Origin: an uncultured Bacteroidota bacterium
GTDB taxonomy: Bacteria; Bacteroidota; Bacteroidia; Chitinophagales; Chitinophagaceae
DNA: 64,000 bases
Reading direction: 5' to 3'
NCBI GenBank assembly: GCA_903887415.1
Contig: CAISPO010000018.1
Location: forward strand, 124,001 to 188,000
The notes under the pieces were generated by a model. The model searched no databases. It saw only the letters and a program-made list of their open reading frames with translations, and had not been told where the DNA came from. Both the position numbers and the translations under genes were made by a program. Positions 6,302-15,964 of the stretch are shown in pieces. Position 1 is the stretch's first letter; each line of letters begins with the position of its first letter.

Positions 6302-9163
6302 ATGAGTACGGATATTTTAGCGCCTGTGGCGGAAGCAGGTAATATTGAAGTGATGGGGGCGAGGGTGCATAACCTGAAGAATATAGATGTAAGCATTCCC
6401 AAAAATAAATTAGTGGTCATCACGGGTATCAGCGGCAGCGGCAAATCATCGCTGGCGTTCGATACGATATTTGCGGAAGGGCAGCGGCGCTATATGGAGA
6501 GCTTTGCAGCCTATGCCCGCCAGTTCATGGGCGACCTGGACCGCCCGGATGTGGATAAGATCACGGGGCTTTCGCCAGTCATCAGCATAGAACAGAAGAC
6601 TACCAACCGTAATCCCCGCTCCACGGTGGGTACCGTGACAGAGGTGTATGACTTTATGCGTCTTTTATTTGCACGGGTGGCGGAGGCGTTTTCTTACAAC
6701 ACCGGTAAGAAGATGCAGAAGTTTAGCGAGGAAGAAATAGTAACGCATATAGAGCAGAATTTTGATGGTAAGAAGATCATGCTGCTGGCGCCGGTGGTGC
6801 GTGGGCGCAAGGGGCACTACCGTGAGTTGTTTGAGCAACTGCGCAAGCAGGGCTATGTGAAGGTGCGTATAGATGGAGAAGTTACGGACCTCAAAGAGCG
6901 TATGCAACTGGACCGCTACAAGATACATGACATAGAGCTGGTAGTGGACCGGGTGATCGTGCAGAAGGAAGGGGAGAGCAGGCTGAGCCAGAGCGTGCAG
7001 AAGGCGCTGCAGGTAGGTAAGGAGTTGATGTTTGTGGCCGATGTAGAGAAAAACACTATCAGCCAATATAGCAAGACACTGATGTGCCTGGATACAGGTA
7101 TATCGTATGAAGAGCCGTCGCCTAATACTTTCTCGTTCAACTCTCCGTATGGCGCGTGCCCCAAATGTAAAGGGCTGGGCAGTGTCTATCAGGTGAATAT
7201 GGCCGAGGTGCTGCCGGATATGGAAAAGAGCATAACCGATGGCGGCATAGCCCCGCTCGGTGGTGAGCGCGATTCTTGGTCGTTTCAGCAGGCTATGATA
7301 CTGGCTAAGAAAAATAAGATATCACTAAATGTGCCGCTGAAGAATATTCCGCAGAAGCAATTGAACATACTGCTTTACGGCAATGAAGAAGGCGTGATCA
7401 CTTACACCATTGATGAGCCGGAAACATATCATGAAGTAGTGGTGCAGCATAACTATGAAGGCATCGTGAACATGGTGCTGCGGTGGTTCAATGAAACTAC
7501 AAGTGAGGGGATAAGGCAGTGGGCAGAGAATTTTATGCAGCTTAACGCCTGCCCGGTATGCGGTGGGGCAAGGCTCAAAAAAGAAAGCCTGTTCTTTAAA
7601 CTGGATGGGAAGAATATATCGGAGCTTTCTGCAAAATCACTGCAGGAAATGATGGAGTGGTTTGTGAACATAGAAGGCCGGCTGAACAATAAGCAAAACC
7701 AGATAGCAAAGGACATTCTAAAAGAGATACGCGACAGGTTGCACTTCCTGCTGGATGTAGGGCTGCATTACCTGACCGTTGACCGCCCAACCCGCACATT
7801 GAGCGGTGGCGAGAGCCAGCGCATAAGGCTGGCGACGCAGATAGGCTCACAGCTTACCGGCATCACGTATATACTCGATGAGCCCAGCATTGGCCTGCAC
7901 CAGCGGGATAACCTCCGATTGATAAAAGCATTGAGAAGCCTGAGGGATGGGGGCAATTCCGTGTTGGTGGTGGAGCATGACAAAGACATTATGCTGGCCA
8001 GTGACCACCTCATAGATATAGGCCCTGCAGCCGGTATGCATGGAGGCAGGGTAGTGAGCGCAGGTACGCCTAAGCAGATATTGAAGATGGATACGACCAC
8101 TTCAAAGTATCTGAACCATACACTGCAAATAGAGGTGCCTAAAGAGAGAAGAAAAGGCATTGGCAAGAAACTGCAACTGGATGGCGCAACGGGCAACAAT
8201 CTTAAAAATGTGTCGGTGAAGCTGCCGCTGGGTACGTTCATTTGTGTGAGTGGCGTATCGGGTAGTGGTAAGAGCACACTCATCAATGAAACGTTGTATC
8301 CGCTGTTGGCAAAGCATTGCTATCCTAATTTTAAGCAGCAGCCAATGCCCTATAAGAAGATGCAGGGGCTGGAGCATATAGACAAAGTAATAGAGATAGA
8401 CCAAAGCCCCATAGGCCGCACGCCGCGCAGCAACCCTGCTACGTATTGCGGCTTCTTCAATGAGGTACGACAGCTATTCTCACAGGTCCCTGAAGCTAAG
8501 ATACGGGGTTATACTCCAGGCCGTTTTTCATTCAACGTGAAAGGTGGCCGCTGCGAGGAATGTCAGGGCGGTGGTATGCGCACGATAGAAATGAACTTCC
8601 TGCCGGATGTATATGTGATGTGCGAAAAATGCAATGGCAGAAGATATAACCGCGAAACACTGGAAATACGTTACAAGGGCAAGTCAATATCTGATGTGCT
8701 GAATATGAATGTGGATGAGGCGGTGGAGTTTTTTATCAACGTCCCCTACCTGCACCGAAAGATAAAGACCTTGCAGGATGTAGGATTAGGCTATGTAACC
8801 CTCGGCCAAAGCGCGGTAACACTTAGCGGCGGTGAAGCCCAGCGCGTGAAGCTGGCAACAGAGTTGTCTAAACGGGATACTGGCCAGACCATCTACATAC
8901 TTGATGAACCCACAACAGGGCTTCATTTTGAAGATATAAAGCACCTGCTGGCTGTACTGAACCGGCTTGTGGACCGTGGCAATACGGTGCTGGTAATAGA
9001 GCATAACCTGGATGTAATAAAGGTAGCAGACTATGTGATAGACATGGGCCCTGAAGGCGGTGGCGGCGGTGGAACGGTGCTGGGAGCCGGGACACCGGAA
9101 GATATTGCGGCGATAAAGGAAAGCTATACAGGCTTGTTTTTGAAAGAAGAGTTAGCGAACTAG
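6302..9163 (+). CDS. uvrA: Excinuclease ABC subunit A
   Basis: About 953 residues from the chosen start. This is the damage-recognition ATPase of nucleotide excision repair. The first Walker A is TGISGSGKSS (residues 41-50) and the second GVSGSGKST (about 651-659). ABC signatures are LSGGESQRIRLA and LSGGEAQRVKLA. Zinc-binding cysteine sets include CPKCKGLG, CPVCGG and CEECQGGG...CEKCNGRRY. An upstream in-frame start at 6134 would add 56 residues encoded by the REP-rich interval (RTHGSAP is REP-derived). The ATG at 6302 gives a family-like N terminus and is preferred. The VWA gene follows after 56 bp. Confidence 0.96.
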   Translation: MSTDILAPVAEAGNIEVMGARVHNLKNIDVSIPKNKLVVITGISGSGKSSLAFDTIFAEGQRRYMESFAAYARQFMGDLDRPDVDKITGLSPVISIEQKTTNRNPRSTVGTVTEVYDFMRLLFARVAEAFSYNTGKKMQKFSEEEIVTHIEQNFDGKKIMLLAPVVRGRKGHYRELFEQLRKQGYVKVRIDGEVTDLKERMQLDRYKIHDIELVVDRVIVQKEGESRLSQSVQKALQVGKELMFVADVEKNTISQYSKTLMCLDTGISYEEPSPNTFSFNSPYGACPKCKGLGSVYQVNMAEVLPDMEKSITDGGIAPLGGERDSWSFQQAMILAKKNKISLNVPLKNIPQKQLNILLYGNEEGVITYTIDEPETYHEVVVQHNYEGIVNMVLRWFNETTSEGIRQWAENFMQLNACPVCGGARLKKESLFFKLDGKNISELSAKSLQEMMEWFVNIEGRLNNKQNQIAKDILKEIRDRLHFLLDVGLHYLTVDRPTRTLSGGESQRIRLATQIGSQLTGITYILDEPSIGLHQRDNLRLIKALRSLRDGGNSVLVVEHDKDIMLASDHLIDIGPAAGMHGGRVVSAGTPKQILKMDTTTSKYLNHTLQIEVPKERRKGIGKKLQLDGATGNNLKNVSVKLPLGTFICVSGVSGSGKSTLINETLYPLLAKHCYPNFKQQPMPYKKMQGLEHIDKVIEIDQSPIGRTPRSNPATYCGFFNEVRQLFSQVPEAKIRGYTPGRFSFNVKGGRCEECQGGGMRTIEMNFLPDVYVMCEKCNGRRYNRETLEIRYKGKSISDVLNMNVDEAVEFFINVPYLHRKIKTLQDVGLGYVTLGQSAVTLSGGEAQRVKLATELSKRDTGQTIYILDEPTTGLHFEDIKHLLAVLNRLVDRGNTVLVIEHNLDVIKVADYVIDMGPEGGGGGGTVLGAGTPEDIAAIKESYTGLFLKEELAN

Positions 9164-9219
9164 GAGGAGTTGCAGGGGCAATTTTGATTTTTGATTTTTT
9201 ACTTTTGAATTTGTAACTT

Positions 9220-10317
9220 ATGAACGGTTTTGTGTTTTCGAAGTTTGACCCCAGTGCAGATGGCAAGGCGCCATTTGACAAGCTGCTTGATGTGTTTACC
9301 GAGCTGCTTCAATACACTAATGGTGATGCAGGTGAAGCGCTGAGCTGGCTCTCGCAACTGGACAAACAATATAAACTGACCAATAAAGATTATGGTATAG
9401 GCGATTTCATTGAAGACCTCAAAGAGAATGGCTATATAAAAGAGAATGACCAGGATGGTACGTTTAAGATAACGCCGAAGACCGAGCAGAGCATCCGCAA
9501 GCGCTCACTGGAAGAGATCTTCGGGAAGATGAAGAAGTCGAAGCAGGGTAGCCACCGGACGTTTAAGACGGGGCAGGGCGATGAACCAAACCCGGAGATA
9601 CGGCCATACACTTTTGGCGATGCTCCGGAAACAATAGACTATACGGGTAGCCTTAAAAATGCATTCATCAACCACGGTATTGATAGTCTCTCCATGCATG
9701 AGGACGACCTGGAGATACATGAAACGGACTTCAAGGCGCAGACTTCTACCGTGCTGATGATCGATATTTCGCACTCTATGATATTGTATGGTGAGGACCG
9801 GATAACTCCTGCCAAGAAAGTGGCCATGGCCCTGAGTGAGCTGATAACCACCCGTTACCCTAAGGATACGCTGGATATTGTTGTGTTTGGCAATGATGCC
9901 TGGCAGATACAAATGAAAGACCTGCCATACCTGGAAGTGGGCCCGTACCACACCAATACGGTTGCCGGCCTTGAGCTCTCCATGGAATTGCTGCGCCGCA
10001 GAAAGAACCCCAACAAGCAGATATTCATGATCACTGACGGCAAGCCTACCTGCCTGAAGGAAGGTGGCAAATACTACAAGAACAGCTTTGGGATAGACAG
10101 CAAAATACTGAACCGCACACTAACCCTGGCTGGCCAGTTGAGAAGGATGAAGATTCCGGTGATCACATTCATGATAGCGCAAGACCCTTACCTGCAGCAA
10201 TTTGTCCGAGACTTCACGGAGGTGAATAACGGCAAAGCATTCTACTCCTCTTTAGATGGGCTGGGCGATTATATCTTTGAAGACTACGAAAGGAATAAAA
10301 GAAAGACGGTACGTTAG
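9220..10317 (+). CDS. VWA domain-containing protein
   Basis: A 365-residue cytoplasmic-looking protein (no signal peptide or membrane segment). The C-terminal half is a von Willebrand factor A fold: VLMIDISHSM gives the MIDAS DxSxS at residues 182-186, and IFMITDGKPT supplies the later conserved Asp. The N-terminal half (about 1-170) is helical and charged and is not recognised. Such proteins often pair with a MoxR or magnesium-chelatase-like AAA ATPase, but none is adjacent here. It lies 56 bp downstream of uvrA and converges on pyrH. Confidence 0.85.
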   Translation: MNGFVFSKFDPSADGKAPFDKLLDVFTELLQYTNGDAGEALSWLSQLDKQYKLTNKDYGIGDFIEDLKENGYIKENDQDGTFKITPKTEQSIRKRSLEEIFGKMKKSKQGSHRTFKTGQGDEPNPEIRPYTFGDAPETIDYTGSLKNAFINHGIDSLSMHEDDLEIHETDFKAQTSTVLMIDISHSMILYGEDRITPAKKVAMALSELITTRYPKDTLDIVVFGNDAWQIQMKDLPYLEVGPYHTNTVAGLELSMELLRRRKNPNKQIFMITDGKPTCLKEGGKYYKNSFGIDSKILNRTLTLAGQLRRMKIPVITFMIAQDPYLQQFVRDFTEVNNGKAFYSSLDGLGDYIFEDYERNKRKTVR

Positions 10318-10398
10318 TCATAAGTCTTGAGTAGTAGGTCATAAGTGTGTTTCGGAAAACAACCCCAAGTCCAAATTACTATAAGACCAATTCCACAA

Positions 10399-11109
10399 TT
10401 AATTCACCAGCGTTCCCACTTGCTTACCGGTAACAACCGCGAGTAGATTCCCAGACCGGTTCATATCGAATACAATGATGGGCAGGTTGTTTTCCTGGCA
10501 GAGCGTGAAAGCGGTCATATCCATTACTTTCAGGTTTTTGCTGATGACCTCTGTAAAAGATAAAGTTTCAAAACGTGTTGCGTTTTTGTCTTTTTCCGGG
10601 TCGGCGCTATAGATGCCATCCACCCTGGTACCTTTCAGTATTACATCTGCATCAATTTCTATTGCCCGGAGCGAGCCTGCTGTATCTGTAGTAAAATATG
10701 GATTTCCCGTGCCGGCCCCAAAGATCACCACACGGCCTTTTTCCAGGTGGCGTATAGCTTTGCGGCGTATGTATGGTTCAGCTACCTGCTCCATCTTTAT
10801 AGCGCTTTGCAGGCGGGTGGTTACCCCTTCTTTTTCCAGGGCTGCCTGCAGTGCCATGCCGTTTATTACGGTAGCCAGCATGCCCATATAGTCGCCCTGG
10901 GCGCGCTCAATGCCGGTTTCCGCCTCATTCATACCACGGTATATGTTGCCCCCGCCTATTACTATCGCTACCTGTACGCCAATGTTGGTGATCATTTTTA
11001 TTTCCTTGGCATATACTTCCAGCATTTTAGGGTCAATACCAAAATTGCGCTCACCCATCAGGGATTCACCGGAAAGTTTTAAAAGGATGCGACTGTACTT
11101 TGGCAGCAT
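10399..11109 (-). CDS. pyrH: UMP kinase
   Basis: A 236-residue amino-acid-kinase-fold protein. The N-terminal [13 protein letters not shown] and the [13 protein letters not shown] glycine loop bind phosphates, and [32 protein letters not shown] is typical of bacterial PyrH. It phosphorylates UMP to UDP with ATP in pyrimidine synthesis. Length and motifs are normal. In many genomes it lies beside frr or tsf; here it stands alone, converging with the VWA gene and divergent from a membrane protein gene. Confidence 0.96.
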   Translation of the reverse strand: MLPKYSRILLKLSGESLMGERNFGIDPKMLEVYAKEIKMITNIGVQVAIVIGGGNIYRGMNEAETGIERAQGDYMGMLATVINGMALQAALEKEGVTTRLQSAIKMEQVAEPYIRRKAIRHLEKGRVVIFGAGTGNPYFTTDTAGSLRAIEIDADVILKGTRVDGIYSADPEKDKNATRFETLSFTEVISKNLKVMDMTAFTLCQENNLPIIVFDMNRSGNLLAVVTGKQVGTLVN

Positions 11110-11194
11110 ATTTTACGTTATTGAGTGTGATAGTGCAAAGAAAAGAAAAAAAGCACCGGTTTTAATGAATAAGCGATAAAAGATATTTTACTTT

Positions 11195-12586
11195 ATGGCT
11201 GAGAACGGAACTATGTATAAGCGGTTGTATTTAGTGGGTATTGCTGCATATATCGTTATGCTCATTCTTTCCATAGTGTTTTATAAGGAAAGAACAATAT
11301 TTCTGGATGCTGCGTTTGCCCTGTTCACTATTATCAAAGACAACTGTTTTAGTATTCAGCACTACCGGTTTGGTGATTGCTGTTCCCAGGTCCTGGCACT
11401 ATTGGCCGTAAAAGCCGGCCTTCCTATCTCGCAGGTTGCTCTTTGCTATTCATCAGGAATCGTTTTTTATTTTCTTTTCGCCTACTTCATATGCGGCAGT
11501 ATTTTAAAACGATATGATCTTGCTCTGGTCATTTTGCTGATGAATATTCTGATCGTTTCAGATACTTTCTATTTTATAGGGTCTCCGCTGGCAGAAGGAG
11601 TAGCAATGCTTATGATCGTTTTTGGGATGTTTCAGGGAAATAACCCCCGGGAAATAACCCCTTTGATGCTGGTTGTACTGCTGTTCCTCTTTGTTACAGT
11701 TATTTTTCTCCATCCGCTTGTAATTTTTGTTTTGCTGTTCATGGTTATTTTCTTTCTTCTTGATGAGCCGGCAATTATGGAGCGGAAAAAACTATTAATA
11801 CTCTTAGCCGTTTACTTTATCGGATTGGCAGTGAAGAGTATTTTTTTCCGGACTTATTATGAAGGCAGCTCCCTGAGCGGGTTAAAGAATTTCGTCACTC
11901 AATTCCCGGACTATTTTACAATTTATTCCAACAGGCGATTTTTATACGATTGCCTTGTCAAATACTATTGGATACCTGTTTTATTCACGGGCATTGTCGT
12001 CTTTTATGCAAAAACAGGAGCACGGAAAAAACTGCTGCTTTTTGTGGCGTTCTTTTTTGGATACCTTATGCTGGCCAACATCTCCTATCCCTCGGATGGA
12101 ACCGGAGCATTTTATATGGAAGCGTTGTACCTGCCGTTGAGCATATTCCTTGCAGTTCCTTTTGTATTTGACTTGCTTCCCGTGATGGATAAGCAGCGAA
12201 TCGCCATTCCGGTAGTGGCGCTGATCATCTGTACAGGTTGCATACGGATTTACGGAGCGCATACTGTTTACACCCAGCGCCTCGTATTGGAAAGGGGGTA
12301 CCTGGACAAATACAATAGTACCAAAGTGATCATTAAAGCAAAAAAATCCGATTCAAAACGGTTGATCATGCTGTGGGGTGCGCCTTACGAGTTCTGGTTA
12401 TTATCAACCATTGAGCGAAGCAAATCTGCATCTATAATCATTGATGAAGAACCAAAAATACGAGACTGGGCAAAAGATCAGAAAAAAGCCCTTATAGTGA
12501 ACTGGAACATTTTCCCATACAAAGACCTCAACCCGCGATATTTTCATTTTACAGACACGGTTAACGGTTATATTGTGGAGCAATAG
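11195..12586 (+). CDS. Polytopic membrane protein, GT-C glycosyltransferase-like
   Basis: A 463-residue integral membrane protein with roughly ten hydrophobic segments, for example residues about 10-30, 90-110, 115-135, 160-190 and 205-220. A soluble C-terminal tail of about 90 residues follows (VIIKAKKSDSKRLIMLWGAPYEFWLL). The topology and an acidic residue in the first loop (TIFLDAAFALF) suggest the GT-C superfamily of lipid-sugar-dependent transferases, but no signature was firmly recognised. The next gene encodes a similar kind of membrane protein 42 bp downstream, so the two may serve the same envelope glycan pathway. Confidence 0.6.
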   Translation: MAENGTMYKRLYLVGIAAYIVMLILSIVFYKERTIFLDAAFALFTIIKDNCFSIQHYRFGDCCSQVLALLAVKAGLPISQVALCYSSGIVFYFLFAYFICGSILKRYDLALVILLMNILIVSDTFYFIGSPLAEGVAMLMIVFGMFQGNNPREITPLMLVVLLFLFVTVIFLHPLVIFVLLFMVIFFLLDEPAIMERKKLLILLAVYFIGLAVKSIFFRTYYEGSSLSGLKNFVTQFPDYFTIYSNRRFLYDCLVKYYWIPVLFTGIVVFYAKTGARKKLLLFVAFFFGYLMLANISYPSDGTGAFYMEALYLPLSIFLAVPFVFDLLPVMDKQRIAIPVVALIICTGCIRIYGAHTVYTQRLVLERGYLDKYNSTKVIIKAKKSDSKRLIMLWGAPYEFWLLSTIERSKSASIIIDEEPKIRDWAKDQKKALIVNWNIFPYKDLNPRYFHFTDTVNGYIVEQ

Positions 12587-12628
12587 CGACTCCGAATCGT
12601 GATTTGAGTATTAAGAACTATCTTCTTT

Positions 12629-13975
12629 ATGCTGCTAAAACAAAAACAAAGAATGACCGATAACAGTATTCTGCTGTGCCTGTTCGCGATATTCTTTTTC
12701 GTTAGTTACTCGCGGTACGACAATGGGCGGGATGTGCAGAATATTCTCTGCTGTTCAGATCCGCAAGGGTACTATATGTACCTTCCCGCCTTATTTGTGT
12801 ATAAGGATATACATAGCGTACCCGACATAAACTACGTGGGAGAGATGAAAAATGAGAAAGGTGAGTGCTACACAAAATATTCCTGCGGCACTGCCTATTT
12901 CTACCTGCCCTTCTTCCTGGGTGCACACTTATATGTGCATTTGGCCCATACTGTCACCACTCCATTTGGTGCCCCCTATTGTTATGGGATAATGCTGTGT
13001 GGCGTATTCTGGGCAGTCATCGGCCTTTTTTTATTGAAAACATTGCTGCTGAAATATTTTAGCCGCCGGGTAACCTGGCTTACACTGTTTTGCATCATAG
13101 CAGGCACCAACTTTTTTAATTATGCCACGCTTGAAGTTGGTATGTCACACGTGTACAACTTCACTTTGTTTGCGGCGGCTTTACTGATGACAGACCTGTA
13201 TTACAAAGACCCGGGAAAAGGGAAAGCAATGATACTGGGTTTAATAACCGGCTGGATCGTGCTTTCCAGGCCCACAAACATTGTAATGCTGATCTTTCTG
13301 TTCCTGTACCGGGTAGTAAGCATAAATGACTTTCGTGCGCGAATCCGGCTTTTTAAGGAAAATTGGGCACATTTACCTGTTGCTGCGGTTTGTTTTATTG
13401 CCATGTGGGTGCCGCAATTACTATACTGGAAGGCTATGACCGGGCACTGGATCAAGTATTCCTACGGAGATGAGGGGTTTACCAATTGGAAAAGCCCGAA
13501 GATGCTTTTAGTGCTTTTTGATACGGAAAATGGCCTCCTGGTGTATTCACCAATATTGTTTTTTTTATTCTGGGCTTTACTGAAAAGAAGAAAAGACATA
13601 AGGAGCAATTTTTGGGGAACCAGCATTGTCTTCATCACCATCACATATGTATTTGGAAGCTGGTGGGCCTGGTGCTTCGGTGGCGCCTTCGGGCACCGTT
13701 GCTATGTGGACTACTACCCACTGCTGGCTCTTCCGCTGGCTGTGACCATGGAATGTATATTGAAACTTAAGAATAGCTATGCGCGGGTATCGCTTCTGGC
13801 TGTGATACTGGTTTTCTGTTATTATAGTGTGGCTCTTTCACAGATCTACATGTATCTCGGCCAGGGTTTCAACGGACCGGACTGGAAATGGAATTGGGAT
13901 ACATGGCTGACGCAGGTGAGAAGGGCTTTTTTTATTCCCAATCCATATCACCTGCCTTCCGGCCCTTCTCAATAG
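12629..13975 (+). CDS. Polytopic membrane protein, GT39/ArnT-like
   Basis: A 448-residue integral membrane protein with about ten transmembrane segments. The first loop carries GRDVQNILCCSDPQGYYMYLPALFVYKD, in which acidic residues and YYxYLPA resemble the first periplasmic loop of GT-C mannosyl- or aminoarabinosyl-transferases. A later FGSWWAWCFGGAFGHRCYVDYYPLLALPLA is frequent in Bacteroidota proteins of this kind. The likely role is transfer of a lipid-linked sugar in the envelope; donor and acceptor are unknown. It sits 42 bp after another GT-C-like gene and ends 12 bp from the converging gcvT. Confidence 0.65.
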   Translation: MLLKQKQRMTDNSILLCLFAIFFFVSYSRYDNGRDVQNILCCSDPQGYYMYLPALFVYKDIHSVPDINYVGEMKNEKGECYTKYSCGTAYFYLPFFLGAHLYVHLAHTVTTPFGAPYCYGIMLCGVFWAVIGLFLLKTLLLKYFSRRVTWLTLFCIIAGTNFFNYATLEVGMSHVYNFTLFAAALLMTDLYYKDPGKGKAMILGLITGWIVLSRPTNIVMLIFLFLYRVVSINDFRARIRLFKENWAHLPVAAVCFIAMWVPQLLYWKAMTGHWIKYSYGDEGFTNWKSPKMLLVLFDTENGLLVYSPILFFLFWALLKRRKDIRSNFWGTSIVFITITYVFGSWWAWCFGGAFGHRCYVDYYPLLALPLAVTMECILKLKNSYARVSLLAVILVFCYYSVALSQIYMYLGQGFNGPDWKWNWDTWLTQVRRAFFIPNPYHLPSGPSQ

Positions 13976-13987
13976 CTATACATTGCG

Positions 13988-15073
13988 CTATGCAAACGGC
14001 ATCTTTACTACCTGCGCTTTTACGGCTTTATCACGGATCATCACAAACACATCAGTGCCCATAGCTGTATGGCCTGTGGCTATGTATGCCATGCCTATAG
14101 CTTTGCCCAGGCTGGGTGATTGTGTGCCCGAAGTAATAATGCCTATATCATTTCCCTCGGCGTCTTGTATTGCATAGCCGTGGCGGGGTATGCCTTTGTC
14201 CACCATTTCCAGGCCCACGAGCTTGCGGGCAGTGCCATGGTTTTTCTGCTGCTCAAAGGTTGCCCGCGAGGTGAAATCCTTTGTGAATTTAGTGATCCAT
14301 CCCAGGCCAGCTTCTATGGGGCTGGTGGTATCATCAATATCGTTTCCGTAAAGGCAGAATCCCATTTCAAGGCGCAGGGTATCGCGGGCAGCAAGGCCTA
14401 TGGGCTTCATACCATGAGGCATACCCACACGGAATATCTCATCCCATATCTTGTCAGCATTATCACCTTTGTCTTCAAAATATATTTCCACGCCGCCTGC
14501 GCCGGTATAGCCTGTAGCGCTTACCAGCACATTGTCCACGCCAGCAAATTTCCCTTTCACAAAAGTATAGTATTTAAGTCCTGTAAGGTCCATATCGGTG
14601 AGCTCTTGCATGTACTTTGTGGCATGTGGCCCCTGTATAGCCAGCAGGCCCGTTTTTTCAGATACGTTGTGCATCTCCACGCCGCCGGTGTTGAACTTGC
14701 TGATCCATTCCCAGTCTTTTTCAATGTTAGAGGCGTTTACTACGAGCATGTATGTTTTGTTCTGCTCTATACAGTACACCAGCAGGTCGTCAACAATACC
14801 GCCGGTCTCATTGGGCAGGCATGAGTATTGTGCCTGGCCGTCTTTAAGCTTGGCTGCGTCGTTGCTGGTAACGCGCTGTATAAGATCAAGCGCGCCAGCC
14901 CCTTTCAGCATGAACTCACCCATGTGGCTTACATCAAACACGCCAGCGTTCGTGCGCACGCAGTGATGTTCTTCATTGATGCCTGTGTATGAGATTGGCA
15001 TGTTGTAGCCGGCAAATCCTGCCATTTTCGCGCCGAGGGCCAGGTGTCTTTGTGTAAACGGTGTGTTCTTCAT
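13988..15073 (-). CDS. gcvT: Glycine cleavage system T protein (aminomethyltransferase)
   Basis: A 361-residue folate-dependent enzyme that releases ammonia from the aminomethyl group carried by the H protein. Seen motifs: [25 protein letters not shown] at the N terminus, [41 protein letters not shown] and [26 protein letters not shown]. Length is normal for GcvT. The other glycine-cleavage genes (gcvH, gcvP) are not in the window. A TAnnTTTG-like box lies 21 bp upstream of the start. Confidence 0.95.
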   Translation of the reverse strand: MKNTPFTQRHLALGAKMAGFAGYNMPISYTGINEEHHCVRTNAGVFDVSHMGEFMLKGAGALDLIQRVTSNDAAKLKDGQAQYSCLPNETGGIVDDLLVYCIEQNKTYMLVVNASNIEKDWEWISKFNTGGVEMHNVSEKTGLLAIQGPHATKYMQELTDMDLTGLKYYTFVKGKFAGVDNVLVSATGYTGAGGVEIYFEDKGDNADKIWDEIFRVGMPHGMKPIGLAARDTLRLEMGFCLYGNDIDDTTSPIEAGLGWITKFTKDFTSRATFEQQKNHGTARKLVGLEMVDKGIPRHGYAIQDAEGNDIGIITSGTQSPSLGKAIGMAYIATGHTAMGTDVFVMIRDKAVKAQVVKMPFA

Positions 15074-15093
15074 ATTATCCTTATAAGGTGGTG

Positions 15094-15101
15094 CAAAAAT
15101 A
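15094..15101 (-). promoter_or_regulatory. Candidate -7 box for gcvT (TATTTTTG)
   Basis: On the minus strand the sequence reads TATTTTTG, matching the Bacteroidota -7 consensus TAnnTTTG, 20 nt before the gcvT ATG. This would place transcription start close to the gene with a very short leader. No convincing -33 TTG is seen at the right spacing, so this is a weak call. Confidence 0.35.
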
Positions 15102-15380
15102 ACCGGTATTCAGACATTTTCAGATTTTGTTTTCAGAAGTTTGCCAGTGACCGTGCAAAAGAAGGAAAATTGATCCGGCGTTATCTTTACAGGGTGACTT
15201 TAAAAGGCATGCACAAGAAGATGTTACATTTTTCGATAATTTTTTCATTATTCTTATCTTGTTGACTATCAATTTATTGACTGCGGAAAATGTTACAAAA
15301 AGGTAACGAAAATGTGACGGCTAACTTCGCCGATTGCAATATACCTCTTCCTGTTTATTTCAAAAATCTTCCGGTTTTCT

Positions 15381-15396
15381 TCTGCCTGCCGGCAGA
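15381..15396. repeat. Palindromic repeat, CCTGCC/GGCAGG family
   Basis: The 16-bp sequence TCTGCCTGCCGGCAGA forms a short inverted repeat. Related palindromes occur at 20536-20551, 48928-48945 and 57782-57801, always between genes. Confidence 0.55.
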
Positions 15397-15417
15397 TAAA
15401 CCCGGTCGTTCCCGCAA

Positions 15418-15435
15418 TCCCGATAGCTATCGGGA
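15418..15435. repeat. Perfect 18-bp palindrome TCCCGATAGCTATCGGGA
   Basis: A perfect 18-bp palindrome. A one-mismatch copy lies at 15872-15889 and a diverged relative (CCCGATTTTTATCGGG) at 40620-40635. All are intergenic. Both copies in this interval are preceded by GCAA, so the repeat unit extends beyond the palindrome. Confidence 0.6.
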
Positions 15436-15514
15436 GTAAAGGAAAATCGCAAAGGGCGCTGAGCTAAAACTCATCAAATTATGTGCCTGAGTGGTTAATG
15501 GCAGAAAGAAGATA

Positions 15515-15624
15515 CCCACAAATTTTGATACCTATTTCTCGCTTGGCAGAATACCGAAGTGATGCCGCTTAAGAAAATAGTAGGGGCAGGATTGAATAAG
15601 CATTTGACCATTTGGATTGATTAG
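15515..15624 (+). pseudogene. Remnant 1 of an XRE antitoxin-like gene (3' end)
   Basis: The sequence GAAGTGATGCCGCTTAAG, then GGATTGAATAAGCATTTGAC, then TTGGATTGATTAG, is clearly homologous to the last 80-100 bases of the gene at 19364-19894, ending in the same place with a stop (15622-15624). The upstream part matches only loosely (CCTATTTCTCGCTTGG against CCTATATCACCCGGCTTG) and has deletions, so no functional HTH remains. It ends with the protein tail GLNKHLTIWID. Confidence 0.65.
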
Positions 15625-15708
15625 TGGCTTTTGTAACGCCAGTTAAAAACTGGCAAAATTAGTTCGACTAGTCAGCCATGCACTGGGCCTGGCTACAGAC
15701 TAGCGCCA

Positions 15709-15836
15709 GTGTGAACTCTCCGGAACTTCGAGGACTTACATTACCCGGCTGGAGAGCGGCAAACAGGATATAGAAATGATGACCCTAAAAAAAATTGTGG
15801 AGGCTGGATAGAACAAGCACTAGGATTTCAATTGAT
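15709..15836 (+). pseudogene. Remnant 2 of an XRE antitoxin-like gene (HTH region)
   Basis: The stretch from GGAACTTCGAGGACTTACAT through ACCCGGCTGGAGAGCGG to AAAATTGTGGAGGCTGGATAG aligns to the HTH-encoding end of the 19364 gene (GTSRTYITRLESGKQDIEVMTLKNIVEAG). Here the frame runs GTSRTYITRLESGKQDIEMMTLKKIVEAG and then hits an in-frame TAG. The 5' portion of the gene is missing. The homologous 3' flank (CTGTGCTGCCAGTT) is also preserved. Confidence 0.7.
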
Positions 15837-15871
15837 TGAGGCTTGCGGGCTTTCTGTGCTGCCAGTTGCAA

Positions 15872-15889
15872 TCCCGATAGCCATCGGGA
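15872..15889. repeat. Imperfect palindrome TCCCGATAGCCATCGGGA
   Basis: A second copy of the 15418-15435 palindrome with one substitution, placed after the second antitoxin remnant. Confidence 0.55.
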
Positions 15890-15964
15890 GGTAAATTATT
15901 CAATCACTAGTTGTCACTCGCTTTGCCTGTCTACAGACTAACGCCATAGTAAAAATGCTGCTTT

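Larger units (their letters stand above)
15074..15964. other. Gene-poor accessory interval with repeats and antitoxin remnants
   Basis: About 890 bp between gcvT and the metalloprotease gene with no intact gene. It holds a TCTGCC/GGCAGA palindrome (15381-15396), two CCCGATAGC palindromes (15418-15435 and 15872-15889), and two decayed copies of the 3' part of the DUF2442-XRE gene found at 19364. Segments resembling that gene's 3' flank (CTACAGACTAgCGCCA-like) also recur around 15692-15709 and 15932-15948. Confidence 0.6.
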
